DNA of 64,000 nucleotides, taken from positions 921,226 to 985,225 of the forward strand of contig JANWWT010000001.1 of NCBI GenBank assembly GCA_025055675.1, read 5' to 3'. The notes under the pieces are model-generated. The model searched no databases. It was not told the DNA's origin and was given only the letters and a program-made list of their open reading frames with translations. The first letter of the stretch is position 1. Each line of letters starts with the position of its first letter. This stretch comes from Pseudanabaenaceae cyanobacterium SKYG29 (GTDB lineage Bacteria; Cyanobacteriota; Cyanobacteriia; Pseudanabaenales; Pseudanabaenaceae). Below are positions 34,536 to 44,175 of the stretch, one piece after another. Both the position numbers and the translations under genes were made by a program.

Positions 34536-35899
34536 GGACTAATCGGTTCTAATATGGCAGTGATGCCTTGATTAGCCAGTTGTCGCACCTGCTCTTGGGC
34601 TAGCTCTAGGCGGTTGAATGCTCCCACCTGCACAACCAGTTGTCCCGATCGGTTTAGGGGAAAGGCTCCAGGCAACATTTGCCGTACGGCTATTTTTTCC
34701 GCTTCCGAATTAACGGGCACAACTACGCGAAACCGCAGCGGGACTGTAGGGGACTTGGGTACAACAGGGGTGAGGTCGGCAACAATTCTGCCATCGGCAG
34801 GTGGTAGGGCGGTCACAGGGGGCAAGTTAGGGTCAATGGCAGAGTTGACAGCCACAGGACGGGTGGGACTACCAGCTATCCTGACTACCACACTGTTGGG
34901 TATAGGTTCAAATTTGGTTGGTGGTTCGCGATTCTCACCGAACGGGGCTGGGGGGGACAGGGGGCTAGTCAGAGAAGGTAGGCGGTCTGAGTTGTCCCAG
35001 GACACCGCACCAAAGAAAGCGGCTCGATCGAACTGATTACCCCATGCGATAACGGTGTGGCTGGAATTATTGTGGATAGCCCTGCCATTACTGCGAAAGA
35101 TATTTTGTCCAGGGTTTTGGCGGTTACCGAGGTCAGGGCTGCTATCGTTAAGGGTAATGATACCTGCCTGGCGATTGTTGTAGATATTGTTTTGCCGTAG
35201 GAGGGGGCGGGCACTACCCTGAATGATGATTCCTGTATCATTCTCAGCGATCGTGTTTGCTACTAGTTGGGGGACTGCCTGTTGTCTAATACTGATGCCA
35301 AAGCGCGACCTCTCTAGGGAATTTTGTTGCACCAAGGGTTGGGCTGCTCCTTCGATCGTGATGTTACTGGCGTTATTGCCACTAAGACGGTTGTTACTAA
35401 CGGTGGAGGTAGTATTGCCTGTGAGTAGAATGCCGTCTTGCCGACTATTGATGATCGTGTTGTTGGCGATAATGCTATTTCCCTCTTCCTGCCAGATGCC
35501 ATAGCCCCTGAGCTGGGGATTACTGATAGTCAGACCCCGCAGTTCTGTGCGGTCTTGGATAATGATGGTGGCATTGGGTTGGGGGAGAAAAACCGATCGG
35601 AAAGTGCCGCCCCCTATGACCACTACCCCTTGCCCCTGCTGGGCTTCATTGCCCCGTAGGATAATCCCCGGTCTAACTACCCAGGGAAATCTCTCGCCGG
35701 AAGCAGTGTTGTAGATACCTGGTTGTAAAACGATCGTTGTGCCACTGGTTGCTAAGGCGAGGGCGTGACTGACGGTACGAAAAGGTCTTTGCAGGGTACC
35801 ATTGCCAGTTAAATCGTTCCCCCTTTGGGGATGGACAACCAAGGTAGTAGCAAAACTGGGCAGAGCTAAGGCTAAACCGATCGGGTAGAGGCAGCGCAT
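34532..35899 (-). CDS. Secreted right-handed beta-helix protein (DUF1565) with SPOR domain
   Basis: A 455-residue protein. Residues 1-18 are a signal peptide. A DUF1565/pectate-lyase-like beta-helix covers about 20-290: HPQRGNDLTGNGTLQRPFRT, TIVLQPGIYN, then many N-N-x-I turns such as SIIANNTIINSRQDGILLTG. A Pro-rich linker (about 300-375) leads to a C-terminal SPOR-like domain (about 420-455: LVVQVGAFNRLELAQEQVRQ). SPOR domains bind denuded peptidoglycan, so the helix is probably held at the cell wall. No catalytic residues were identified, so enzyme activity is uncertain. Confidence 0.8.
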   Translation of the reverse strand: MRCLYPIGLALALPSFATTLVVHPQRGNDLTGNGTLQRPFRTVSHALALATSGTTIVLQPGIYNTASGERFPWVVRPGIILRGNEAQQGQGVVVIGGGTFRSVFLPQPNATIIIQDRTELRGLTISNPQLRGYGIWQEEGNSIIANNTIINSRQDGILLTGNTTSTVSNNRLSGNNASNITIEGAAQPLVQQNSLERSRFGISIRQQAVPQLVANTIAENDTGIIIQGSARPLLRQNNIYNNRQAGIITLNDSSPDLGNRQNPGQNIFRSNGRAIHNNSSHTVIAWGNQFDRAAFFGAVSWDNSDRLPSLTSPLSPPAPFGENREPPTKFEPIPNSVVVRIAGSPTRPVAVNSAIDPNLPPVTALPPADGRIVADLTPVVPKSPTVPLRFRVVVPVNSEAEKIAVRQMLPGAFPLNRSGQLVVQVGAFNRLELAQEQVRQLANQGITAILEPISP

Positions 35900-35933
35900 A
35901 ATAGTTTAGGTATCCCCACTGATTGAACTTCCC

Positions 35934-36974
35934 ATGAGCCATAGTTTAGCGCAAGCCCAAGTTTATCGCATTCTGGATGCCAATCTCGATCGTGCCCGCG
36001 AGGGTGTGAGAGTGATTGAGGAATGGTGCCGCTTGGGGTTAGAAAGCCAGGATTTAGCCAATCAGTGTAAAGCAATACGGCAGGAATTAGGACGCTGGCA
36101 CACTGATACAATCCGATCGGCTAGGGACACAGCACATGACCCTGGTACAGGTTTGAGCCATGAACGGGAATTGACGAGGACTAATTTACAGGGAATACTA
36201 ACTGCCAATTTTGCCAGAGTCCAGGAGGCACTGCGGGTACTAGAGGAATACAGCAAACTTTGCGATGGAGAGATGGCAACTGCTATGAAAAATCTGCGCT
36301 ACCAAGTTTACATGCTCCAATCTGCCCTACCTATGGCGCACAATCGCCATCGCCTGCAGGAAAATTATCTTTACCTGGTGACTATGCCCCATCCCCGTTT
36401 GCCAGAAATTGTCGAGCAATGCTTGGCAGGAGGGGTAAGAATGGTGCAATTGCGGGACAAAGAGGGTACCGATCGGGATAAATATCATCTTGCCCAAACT
36501 CTCTGTCAACTATGCCGCAAATATGACGCTCTATTTCTAGTCAACGATCGGGTCGATCTTGCCCTGGCTGTGGGTGCGGATGGAGTACACCTAGGTCAGC
36601 TGGATTTACCTGTAGGGGTAGCGCGGCAGATTTTAGGTCAAGAGGCGATCATCGGACTTTCCACCACCAAGCCAGAGGAGTTAGCGATCGCTTTGGCGGA
36701 ACAAGCCGACTACGTGGGAGTAGGTCCCGTGTTTGCCACACCCACCAAGCCAGGTAAACCGGCTATCAAGGATACTTACCTACCCTATGCAGTGCAGAAC
36801 TGCCCAATCCCTTGGTTTGCCATTGGTGGGATCGATGGGGAAAACTTGGCAGAGGTCATCCAAGGAGGGGCACAAAGGGTAGCAGTGGTAAGGGCATTGA
36901 TTACTGCTTCTGACCCCAAAGCCACTGCTGAAGCGATGTTAGCCCAACTAAGACCCCAACTTGAACGCCTCTAG
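35934..36974 (+). CDS. thiE: Thiamine-phosphate synthase with N-terminal extension
   Basis: A 346-residue protein. The C-terminal part (about residues 130-345) is ThiE, which joins HMP-pyrophosphate and thiazole phosphate to thiamine phosphate: MVQLRDKEGTDRDK, VNDRVDLALAVGADGVHLGQ, TKPEELAIALAEQADYVGVG and WFAIGGIDGENL are all present. The N-terminal 125 residues (RILDANLDRAREGVRVIEEW, with a second similar segment VQEALRVLEEYSK) are a helical domain found fused to ThiE in cyanobacteria. The 3' end overlaps ycf20 by 27 bases, convergent. Confidence 0.93.
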   Translation: MSHSLAQAQVYRILDANLDRAREGVRVIEEWCRLGLESQDLANQCKAIRQELGRWHTDTIRSARDTAHDPGTGLSHERELTRTNLQGILTANFARVQEALRVLEEYSKLCDGEMATAMKNLRYQVYMLQSALPMAHNRHRLQENYLYLVTMPHPRLPEIVEQCLAGGVRMVQLRDKEGTDRDKYHLAQTLCQLCRKYDALFLVNDRVDLALAVGADGVHLGQLDLPVGVARQILGQEAIIGLSTTKPEELAIALAEQADYVGVGPVFATPTKPGKPAIKDTYLPYAVQNCPIPWFAIGGIDGENLAEVIQGGAQRVAVVRALITASDPKATAEAMLAQLRPQLERL

Positions 36975-37271
36975 GATCATATTGTAGGTTAGACCCACTT
37001 TAGTTGTATGGACAAGACTACCTAACCTACTCCTTGACCCTGGGCGGTAAAAATACCAATTTATTACTTCAACTACCCCAATCACCACTGCCGCCGCGGG
37101 AAAATCCCACACTGCTCCCTGTCCTGTGTAGGTGGCAATCACAATCCCCAACAAAAAACCCACCAGAAACCCGATCGTGTGCGTCAGTAATCGCCGCCAA
37201 GGGTTTTGTAACCACAGCTCTATCTGACCAGTGACAAGATTAGGGATTCCGTTAAGTCTGGTATTCTGCAT
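36948..37271 (-). CDS. ycf20: Ycf20 (DUF565) membrane protein
   Basis: A 107-residue protein. MQNTRLN at the start and LQNPWRRLLTHTIGFLVGFL followed by G-I-V-I-A-T and a second hydrophobic helix (AAAVVIGVVEVINWYFYRP) match Ycf20, a conserved small protein of cyanobacteria and plastids. Work on algal and plant relatives connects it with non-photochemical quenching. Two membrane spans are visible. It overlaps the 3' end of thiE by 27 bases. Confidence 0.85.
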   Translation of the reverse strand: MQNTRLNGIPNLVTGQIELWLQNPWRRLLTHTIGFLVGFLLGIVIATYTGQGAVWDFPAAAVVIGVVEVINWYFYRPGSRSRLGSLVHTTKVGLTYNMILEAFKLGS

Positions 37272-37310
37272 AATGTGATCTGGATAGTACCATTCCCAGA
37301 GACTGTATCA

Positions 37311-38882
37311 TCAGTAGTAGCCAATTTGTTCTAGGCGATAGCGTCTAAGTTCTTCCTCTAATACAGGGTCGTTGGATGCTAGCCGGGCACCTGTTTGCGC
37401 TACCCAGCCCTTTAGCATAGTAATTTGTTCAGCAGCAATGCGAGCCAGGGGGACAGTTTCCTCGATCGCCTTGACTATATCTGCCGTGGTGAAATCTTGG
37501 CGTTGACCAGGTGTGCCCCTACTGAAAGCGATGTGCATAGCATCGAGAATGACTTGTTCAATCTCTGCCCCGCTGAAGTTAGCTGTCCTTTGAGCTAAGA
37601 GAGACAGATCAAATTCTCGCAGACGACTGGGACGGAGACGCTGTATATGCACACGAAATATCTCTTCTCTTTCCGTTGCCGTGGGCAGGCTTAAAAAGAA
37701 AATCTCATCAAAGCGTCCTCTGCGCAGTAGTTCCGCTGGTAAGGCACTGACATTATTAGCAGTGGCAACAATAAAGACAGGACTCTGTTTTTCTTGCATC
37801 CAAGTCAACAATGTGCCAAGCACCCTTCTACTCGTACCACTGTCTCCGTCAATTCCAGTTGTCACACCACCAAACCCTTTGTCAATCTCATCAATCCACA
37901 ACACACAGGGAGCAACCGCCTCCGCTAGTTGTATCATTCGTCTTGTGCGTTCTTCACTTTCTCCGACATAACTGCCAAATAGCCGACCGACATCCAAACG
38001 TAAAAGGGGTAAACGCCATTCATAGGCGATCGTTTTTGCTGACAGAGATTTGCCCGTACCTTGAATCCCCACTAACAAGAGCCCCTTGGGGTGAGGAATA
38101 CCATAACTGCGAGCTTCTTCCGTAAAGGCATCGCGGCGTGTGCGTACCCATTGTTTAAGGTTAGCTAAACCCCCTACATTTTTGAGGGACTCCTTGCTAC
38201 TGTAAAACTCTAAAAATTCCGTTTGGCGAATGGCAGCTTGTTTTTCTGCCAATATCTCATCAATATCTGCTTCATCAATGTGCTGCTTTGCCGCTAAACA
38301 ACGGGCTAACACGCGCTGAATACGAGTAAGACTCAATCCCTGACAGGCTTTGATCAGCTGTTCCCAGCCTAAACCCCGCAGTTTCAATTTGTCGGGGGCG
38401 ACTGTTTGGCGAATGAGATAGTCGATCTCCTCAGCTAAAGGCAGCGGATAATAAATGACGTGGGTTTGTTCCTTTAGTTCGTCTGGTAGAACCAGGGTAT
38501 GGCTGAGTAAAACAATTGTAGAACGGGAGCGCCACAGTGCCCGCGCCAAGTGACGTAATTCCCTGATAATCCCTAAATTAGTAGCTGTGACAGGGGGTTC
38601 CAAAAAGGGGTAGACATCTTTCAAGACAAAGACACAATTTTCTTTGCTGTAGGATTGAGCAATTCTGTCTAGGGCATCAGTTATATTCCCCTTGGCGCTA
38701 CCGTTGTCCTGCCACCCCCGCGCCATATCCCAGTATTTGAGAGAACGGGGGGGACTGCTCTGTTGCGTGACTACATCCAGGAGGGCTTCGATCGGTTCCT
38801 CTTCCCCTGCGACGATATAGAGAAGGGGATGTCGTGCCCGCAGCATCAGGTCGACTGTTTGCAGTACCTGACGGTTAATCAT
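37311..38882 (-). CDS. ycf46: Ycf46 AAA+ ATPase
   Basis: A 523-residue AAA+ protein. An N-terminal region (RHPLLYIVAGEEEPIEALLD) typical of Ycf46 is followed by an ATPase core: Walker A in GIQGTGKSLSAKTIA (about 270-284), Walker B in CVLWIDEIDKGFGG, the sensor and Arg-finger region PAELLRRGRFDEIFFLSLP, and the lid SGAEIEQVILDAM. Ycf46 (Synechocystis slr0374) is implicated in regulating photosynthetic carbon use. Ycf3 lies three bases upstream, so the two form an operon conserved in purpose around photosynthesis. Confidence 0.9.
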   Translation of the reverse strand: MINRQVLQTVDLMLRARHPLLYIVAGEEEPIEALLDVVTQQSSPPRSLKYWDMARGWQDNGSAKGNITDALDRIAQSYSKENCVFVLKDVYPFLEPPVTATNLGIIRELRHLARALWRSRSTIVLLSHTLVLPDELKEQTHVIYYPLPLAEEIDYLIRQTVAPDKLKLRGLGWEQLIKACQGLSLTRIQRVLARCLAAKQHIDEADIDEILAEKQAAIRQTEFLEFYSSKESLKNVGGLANLKQWVRTRRDAFTEEARSYGIPHPKGLLLVGIQGTGKSLSAKTIAYEWRLPLLRLDVGRLFGSYVGESEERTRRMIQLAEAVAPCVLWIDEIDKGFGGVTTGIDGDSGTSRRVLGTLLTWMQEKQSPVFIVATANNVSALPAELLRRGRFDEIFFLSLPTATEREEIFRVHIQRLRPSRLREFDLSLLAQRTANFSGAEIEQVILDAMHIAFSRGTPGQRQDFTTADIVKAIEETVPLARIAAEQITMLKGWVAQTGARLASNDPVLEEELRRYRLEQIGYY

Positions 38883-38885
38883 GAC

Positions 38886-39398
38886 TTAAAAGAAGGCGTT
38901 AATATCAGCCCTACCTGTGGTTTTCAGCCAGTTTTGTGCTTCAATGTAGTTGTTGGGTGCCAGACGAATGGCGCGAATCCAATATTCTGCCGCCAAGGAG
39001 AAGTACTCCTCTGCTTTTTCGGGGTCATCTTCCTTATCTCCCAAAAAATGATAGATGACAGCAGTGTTGTTGAGGGCTTGGGGCAAACGGGGATTCAGTT
39101 CGATAGCTTGGGCGTACAGTTCAAGAGCTTTTTCATGGTCACCGTTACTCTGATGGATTAATCCCATGTTGTAGAGAATATAGCTGCGGTCGTAGTCGTT
39201 TTCCTCTAGTTTGAGGGCTTCTTCATAGTTTTGCAGAGCTTCGGCATAATCCCCATCCGCTTGGGCTGCCATACCATCGCGATAGTAGGCAAAAGCTTCT
39301 TTCTCCTTCTTACTGGCAGGGAGCAGTTTGAGAATTGTATCGGCAATAACTGTAAACGTCTGGTCAACAAAGTTGTCATTCCGTTGTGAACGCGCCAT
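38886..39398 (-). CDS. ycf3: Photosystem I assembly protein Ycf3
   Basis: A 170-residue protein with three tetratricopeptide repeats: [40 protein letters not shown] and a third near [20 protein letters not shown]. The N-terminus ([20 protein letters not shown]) is diagnostic of Ycf3, an essential chaperone for assembly of the PsaA/PsaB heterodimer. psaA-psaB are 10 kb further on. The stop is three bases from the ycf46 start. Confidence 0.95.
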   Translation of the reverse strand: MARSQRNDNFVDQTFTVIADTILKLLPASKKEKEAFAYYRDGMAAQADGDYAEALQNYEEALKLEENDYDRSYILYNMGLIHQSNGDHEKALELYAQAIELNPRLPQALNNTAVIYHFLGDKEDDPEKAEEYFSLAAEYWIRAIRLAPNNYIEAQNWLKTTGRADINAFF

Positions 39399-39439
39399 AA
39401 AATTTAAGCTAAGCTACAAGTTAAGATTATTGTACTCCC

Positions 39440-39880
39440 ATGGATACTCCCGTGCACTATTTGCAAATAGGTCTTCCCCCCGAACTATACCAACGCCTCT
39501 GCCAGCGCGCCCAGGCAGCAGGACAATCCCCCGAAGCAGCAGTGATGGAGGCTGTCCAGTCCTGGCTTGACCCCCAGGGAATGGCGAGTTTGGAAAAGCG
39601 GCTGGAAAATTTGATCGACCGGCGCATCGCTGCCCTCAGGGCGGAATTTTTGGGCATAACGGAGAGTAAACCCAGTGCTGTGCCCCCCTATCATCCTATC
39701 CGTCCTCTGCAGGTGGGGGATATTGTACAAATTCGGGAGGTGGGCAGCCCCTACTACCTAGAAAAGTTGCCAATTACCAAGGTGGGTATCATCCGTGCCT
39801 ATGTAGCAACCAGGGAAGGGGAACGCAGTTTTTTGAAGCGGGATTTGCGTTTGGTAGAACCACAGGTAGATAACCCATGA
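39440..39880 (+). CDS. Hypothetical protein with RHH-like N-terminus and SH3-like C-terminus
   Basis: A 146-residue protein of unknown function. Residues about 8-45 (YLQIGLPPELYQRLCQRAQA, then SPEAAVMEAVQSWL) look like a ribbon-helix-helix DNA-binding fold. A coiled segment follows (about 50-72), then a beta-rich C-terminus (LQVGDIVQIREVGSPYYLEK and beyond) resembling the small KOW/SH3-like folds of NdhS-type proteins. It is divergent from ycf3 (41 bases) and ends 29 bases before the DUF3084 gene. Confidence 0.62.
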   Translation: MDTPVHYLQIGLPPELYQRLCQRAQAAGQSPEAAVMEAVQSWLDPQGMASLEKRLENLIDRRIAALRAEFLGITESKPSAVPPYHPIRPLQVGDIVQIREVGSPYYLEKLPITKVGIIRAYVATREGERSFLKRDLRLVEPQVDNP

Positions 39881-39909
39881 AGAAAATTACACCAACTGCG
39901 CAGTAAAGG

Positions 39910-41337
39910 ATGGCAGGCTATGTCTTAATCCTAGCGATTTTGGTATTGGGTGGTGTGATTGCCACTGTAGGCGACCGTCTTGGCTCTAAGGTGGGGAAGG
40001 CTCGTCTGAGTATATTTAACTTGCGCCCCCGCAATACAGCGACTCTCATTACCATCTTGACGGGCAGTGTGATTTCCTCTGCTACCGTGGCAATTTTATT
40101 GGCAACTAACAGTCAACTGCGGGATGGGCTGTTTCGTCTAGGGGAGATTCGCAGGGAGTTAGACCTTACCCAGGGGCAAAAGCGCCAAGTAGAAGCAGAG
40201 TTAGACTTAGCAAGAAGGCAAAAACAAATAGCCCAGGGAGAGCTTAATGCTATCAATCGCTCTTTGCAGGAAGCACTCACCCGCCAGGCAGAAACAGAAA
40301 CTCAGTTGCAACAGGCAGAAGCTGAATTGTCCTCTCTCCAGGCAGAGTTCAAACGGGTGCAAGACCAGGAAGCAGAGTTAAACGATCGAGTGCAACAACT
40401 GGCACAGGAGCAAGATGTCCTGGTAGGGGAAAAAAACAAACTCACAGAGGAGCGCAATCAACTGGCAGCAGAACTGCGGAAAATAACAGCAGAGACAAAG
40501 ACATTAAGAGGACAGGTGCAGGCTTCCCAACAGATTCTCCAAGACCTGACGCAACAACAGGAGCGGCTCAAACAAGAAATCCAAGCGCTGGAGACTACCA
40601 GGGACGTTCTGACTAAAAGTATTGGTACGCTGCGCCAGGGAGGGGTACGCATTACTAAAGACCAGGTGTTAGCTGCTGTTGTCATTCCCGCTAATCTGTC
40701 GGTGACGGAGCAGAGACAGTCTATATTGCAGCTTTTACAGTTAGCAGACCAAAGCGCTCGCCAGGAGTTGGATTTCCCCGACAATACCCCCGTTATCCTC
40801 AGTGTGACACCGACGGACATCGATCGCATTATTGCCCGCCTGCAGGTGGAACAGGAAAAGAATCGGCAACTCCCACCCCCCCAGCGCAGTGACAGTTTTA
40901 TTGTCCGCATTCGCTCGGCGGGGAATTATCTGCGCAAGGAGACAAATATTGCTATCAGTGCTGACATTGACCACAACCGCCTGATTTTTGCCCAGGGTGC
41001 CACGATCGTGTCTTTGCCCTTTAATCCCTCTATGACGGATGCGGAGTTGGAGGAACAATTCAACAAATTATTCCGCCTAGTTAGATTTCGTGTCGTGCAA
41101 GAAGGGGTAATCCCCAATCCAGAAACAGGGGAAATTGGTCGGTTTGGCGGTTCCCTCCTGGAATCTAGTACCAATTTAGTGCAGTTGGTCAAGGAAGTAA
41201 AACAAAGACAGCAACCCGTGGAAATCCGTGCTATTGCCAAAACTAATATTTTCCGTGCTAGTTCTCTGTCACGGCAGTTGGCACCGATCGAGTTAGTGAT
41301 TGTAGAAGACGGTAAGGAAGTGGCACGTTTTGGCTAG
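39910..41337 (+). CDS. DUF3084 coiled-coil membrane protein
   Basis: A 475-residue protein. A hydrophobic N-terminus (about residues 3-22), a short basic part and a second span (about 48-65) anchor it. Residues about 85-235 are one long coiled coil rich in Gln, Glu and Leu (QKRQVEAELDLARRQKQIA and similar). The C-terminal third (about 245-475) is globular (VVIPANLSVTEQRQSILQLL) and matches cyanobacterial DUF3084. Function unknown; such architectures often act in envelope organisation. The stop overlaps the convergent GTPase gene by four bases. Confidence 0.78.
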   Translation: MAGYVLILAILVLGGVIATVGDRLGSKVGKARLSIFNLRPRNTATLITILTGSVISSATVAILLATNSQLRDGLFRLGEIRRELDLTQGQKRQVEAELDLARRQKQIAQGELNAINRSLQEALTRQAETETQLQQAEAELSSLQAEFKRVQDQEAELNDRVQQLAQEQDVLVGEKNKLTEERNQLAAELRKITAETKTLRGQVQASQQILQDLTQQQERLKQEIQALETTRDVLTKSIGTLRQGGVRITKDQVLAAVVIPANLSVTEQRQSILQLLQLADQSARQELDFPDNTPVILSVTPTDIDRIIARLQVEQEKNRQLPPPQRSDSFIVRIRSAGNYLRKETNIAISADIDHNRLIFAQGATIVSLPFNPSMTDAELEEQFNKLFRLVRFRVVQEGVIPNPETGEIGRFGGSLLESSTNLVQLVKEVKQRQQPVEIRAIAKTNIFRASSLSRQLAPIELVIVEDGKEVARFG

Positions 41338-42737
41338 GGCAGCTCTAGGTGCTCGATCGTTTGTTGCACAAATTTCTGTAAAAGTTCTTCCTTCTGTGCT
41401 AGGGCAAATTGTTTCTGCACTACTTCAGTAATGCCCCCGTCTCCCCATTGACCTTGTTGAGCAAAGTAGGTCTGAAAGCTCCTACCAGCAACGCGCGTTA
41501 AATAAGCTGCGGCTAATCCCCCCACGGCACTTTTTACCACAACTCCCACAGGATTGACAGTTAATGCAGTGTTCATGATTTGTATGGCAGTTTTTGTCAG
41601 TCCCAGCCCCGTCATGGTTTGTATCAGGGATTTGACTAACTTTTGCCCGTCTTCCCAACTGATGTGACAGTCATAAACCTGGGCAATGTCTAACACCATT
41701 TGCGTATGCACTGCTGCTGTCGCTAAAAAATCAACTAAGGGGAGGGGATTGGCTACTACTGCCGTCGCTACTAACCATTGATACCGATCAATGATGGCTT
41801 GGGTCTGTCTTTCTCTCTGTTGGGTTAAGAGGGATCGGGCTTCTGTGGTCAGGGTTTGGCATTGGAGCAAGACGTTATCAGCTATGAGTTCCTGGCTCTG
41901 GGTGGTGAGAATTTGCTCTAGGACAGCCACTAAGGGAGCGAGTTTAGGGGGGGGGTGATAGATTTCCCCTGTAGGGAGAGTAACAGCGGCGGGACGGGCA
42001 GCAATAGCTACGGTGGCAATGTCTAGGTTGGCTTGCTGTAGACGGGTTTTGATGTTGGTACAGATCTCTGTCTGTTCTGCCTTTGTATAGCGGTCAACCT
42101 TGTTCAAAACGAGGACGATCTTTTTACCTAGTTGGTAGAGTTCCTGCAGGAGCTGGAATTCCGTCTGGCGTAGGTCTTCCTCAATAACGAACAAGAGTAG
42201 GTCGGCTCTAGTGGCAATTTTGCGTGCCAATTCTTCCCGCGCCTCTCCCCCTTGCCCCATTTCTAAAATGCCCGGACAATCCACAATACTGACAGTGCAG
42301 TTGCCAATCTGGAGAGGACGATACTTTACCCCAATTTCTGTTGTACCCATAGTAGGAGCAACTTGACCCTGCTCCCGCCCCAACAGAGCATTGACCAAAG
42401 CGGTTTTGCCCGCTGACCCCACCCCAAACACTACTAGCTGTGGCTCCTGCTCCTCGATCGTTTGCTTTAACTTCTCTGTCCGTTGCCGCAGTGCCCCTTG
42501 GCTAACCTGGTCACGAATTTTTTGCAACTGTTCTTCCAGGGCAACTAAGTTTGCCTGGGCTGCTGTCAATTTGTCGCGGAATCTGGGAATAGCAGGGGAG
42601 GATGGGCGAGGACGGAGGAACCGCCAACCGAGAATAGTAACTATCCCCACCCCCAGGAGAGCAAGGGGAGAAAAAATGAACAGGCTAACCCCTACTGCCA
42701 GGGCAAGTAAGCTCAGCCATAATCTAGCCCCCTTCAA
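41334..42737 (-). CDS. Dynamin-like / YcjF-type GTPase with DUF697 domain
   Basis: A 467-residue membrane-bound GTPase. Two hydrophobic helices lie at residues 7-40. The G-domain (about 90-260) shows P-loop VVFGVGSAGKTALVNALLG, switch 1 Thr in TMGTTEIGVKY, DCPG and NKVDRYTKAE. The C-terminal DUF697 region with further hydrophobic segments (about 340-430) follows. Such proteins occur across cyanobacteria and are presumed to remodel or monitor membranes. Its start overlaps the ExbB-like gene by 14 bases, so the two are coupled. Confidence 0.83.
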   Translation of the reverse strand: MKGARLWLSLLALAVGVSLFIFSPLALLGVGIVTILGWRFLRPRPSSPAIPRFRDKLTAAQANLVALEEQLQKIRDQVSQGALRQRTEKLKQTIEEQEPQLVVFGVGSAGKTALVNALLGREQGQVAPTMGTTEIGVKYRPLQIGNCTVSIVDCPGILEMGQGGEAREELARKIATRADLLLFVIEEDLRQTEFQLLQELYQLGKKIVLVLNKVDRYTKAEQTEICTNIKTRLQQANLDIATVAIAARPAAVTLPTGEIYHPPPKLAPLVAVLEQILTTQSQELIADNVLLQCQTLTTEARSLLTQQRERQTQAIIDRYQWLVATAVVANPLPLVDFLATAAVHTQMVLDIAQVYDCHISWEDGQKLVKSLIQTMTGLGLTKTAIQIMNTALTVNPVGVVVKSAVGGLAAAYLTRVAGRSFQTYFAQQGQWGDGGITEVVQKQFALAQKEELLQKFVQQTIEHLELP

Positions 42738-43365
42738 CTCCTTGCCCCCCCAACCATCTCTGCCGATAAATTAACTCTAGGGTGTTACCCGATCGGCGAA
42801 AGATGTTCACCTGCTCCCAGTGCCATGCCAAAAACAACCGCTGAAAGCCCAGGGTAAAAATGGCAATAATTAACCCCGCTGCCGTGGAGATCAAAGCTTC
42901 CGCAATCCCCTTGGTCAAATTGCCCGACTGAATATTGCTGGCGACATCCCCGATCGTGATATTGCTGAAAGAAGTAATCAAGCCCGTGACGGTCCCCAAC
43001 AGCCCCAACAAAGGGGCAATGGCAATCACTGCTTCCAACACCTTTTCGCCGCGGAGCATGAGGGCTAGTTCCCGATCGGCAGCACTTTCCAACGCCAGGC
43101 GCAACAAGTCTGGGTCAGGGTTTTCCAAAGCCAAGGCACTATACAAAAAGCGACCAACGGGATGGTCTTGACACTTGGCTGCTAAGTCCCGGGCCTGTTG
43201 CCAGTCCCCTGCTGCCGCCTCCAGGATTTGCTGAATGTGGAAATTCTCCTTCGCCAAAAGCTGGGTCCAAAACCACGCCTGTTGCAAAATTGTCGCCAGG
43301 GAGAGTACAGACAAAAACAACAGGGGATACATTACTAACCCCCCTGCCACAAACAATTCTTTCAT
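42724..43365 (-). CDS. MotA/TolQ/ExbB-type proton channel protein
   Basis: A 213-residue protein with three membrane spans: about residues 6-28 (GLVMYPLLFLSVLSLATILQ), about 113-137 (VIAIAPLLGLLGTVTGLITS) and about 150-177 (IAEALISTAAGLIIAIFTLG). The last two are the ion-conducting helices of the ExbB family. ExbB works with ExbD/TonB or TolR/TolA to power envelope processes, but no ExbD-like gene is adjacent. I chose ATG 43365, which overlaps the parvulin stop (ATGA); the frame is open to 43425, but that would intrude 60 bases into the parvulin gene. Confidence 0.85.
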   Translation of the reverse strand: MKELFVAGGLVMYPLLFLSVLSLATILQQAWFWTQLLAKENFHIQQILEAAAGDWQQARDLAAKCQDHPVGRFLYSALALENPDPDLLRLALESAADRELALMLRGEKVLEAVIAIAPLLGLLGTVTGLITSFSNITIGDVASNIQSGNLTKGIAEALISTAAGLIIAIFTLGFQRLFLAWHWEQVNIFRRSGNTLELIYRQRWLGGQGVEGG

Positions 43366-44105
43366 TGGGCTGTTAACAATCGCGCTTGCAGGGGTCCCAT
43401 GACCTTGAGTTGCTCCCGCATCCAATTTTCAAACATCTCCTCAATTAACTGCCGACGGGTCGATTCGTCCAACTGGGCAGGGAAAAACTTTTCTAGGCGC
43501 ACAATCACATACCAATCCTCTAACCGCATGGGGGGCCACAACTGCCCTGGCTGACTCACTTGTAGCGTCCGCGCAATTACAGGATGGGGTGCTGTCAAAG
43601 GGGAAGGGCCTACTAAACCTCCCGTTGCCGCCTCCGCCCCCTGGGAATACTGCTTAGCTAGGTCAGAAAAGGACTGCTCTCCCTCACTAATACGGAAATA
43701 CAATTCCTGGGCAATGCCTAAATCCTTAGTGCGAATCAGAGAGTACAATACCCGATCGAGGGCGGCTTTGCGGGTGAGGAAATAGGCTTCTACTTTTTTG
43801 CCAAACACTGCTTGCTTAAATTTCTCCAGGCGGGCGGGACGTTCAATCAAGGCTTTTAACTGCTGTTCATCCATACCTTGGCTAGCTAGCCAGGCTTGTT
43901 TTGCTTCCGCAGTGGTGAGTTTGTTCTGTTCGTAAAACTGTTGTACGTAATTAGTGGCTTCTTCCTCTGTGAGGGGATATTCAGCGATCGCGTCATCAAT
44001 GATCATGCCCCGCACTAACTGGGGAAGTAATTGATATTTCCCCAACAAGTCCATCAGCTCCGAGGCTTTAATGATGCGATTACCCACCTGGTAAATATCC
44101 GCCAT
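43362..44105 (-). CDS. Parvulin-type peptidyl-prolyl isomerase
   Basis: A 247-residue protein. The N-terminal half is helical and SurA/PrsA-like (TEEEATNYVQQFYEQNKLTT). The parvulin rotamase domain is about residues 135-215: RISEGEQSFSDLAKQYSQGA, GGLVGPSPLTAPHPVI, and WPPMRLEDWYVIVRLEKFFP. There is no signal peptide, so it is probably cytoplasmic, like the parvulins that sit beside type I secretion genes in cyanobacteria. The flanking cyclophilin-RTX gene, 70 bases upstream on the same strand, encodes a likely type I secretion substrate, which makes a chaperone role plausible. Confidence 0.83.
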   Translation of the reverse strand: MADIYQVGNRIIKASELMDLLGKYQLLPQLVRGMIIDDAIAEYPLTEEEATNYVQQFYEQNKLTTAEAKQAWLASQGMDEQQLKALIERPARLEKFKQAVFGKKVEAYFLTRKAALDRVLYSLIRTKDLGIAQELYFRISEGEQSFSDLAKQYSQGAEAATGGLVGPSPLTAPHPVIARTLQVSQPGQLWPPMRLEDWYVIVRLEKFFPAQLDESTRRQLIEEMFENWMREQLKVMGPLQARLLTAQ

Positions 44106-44175
44106 AATCCCACATCTTGTTTTACAGGATTGATTTTACCCTCTCCCCACACCAAAGCGACAAAAGTTAGGATGT

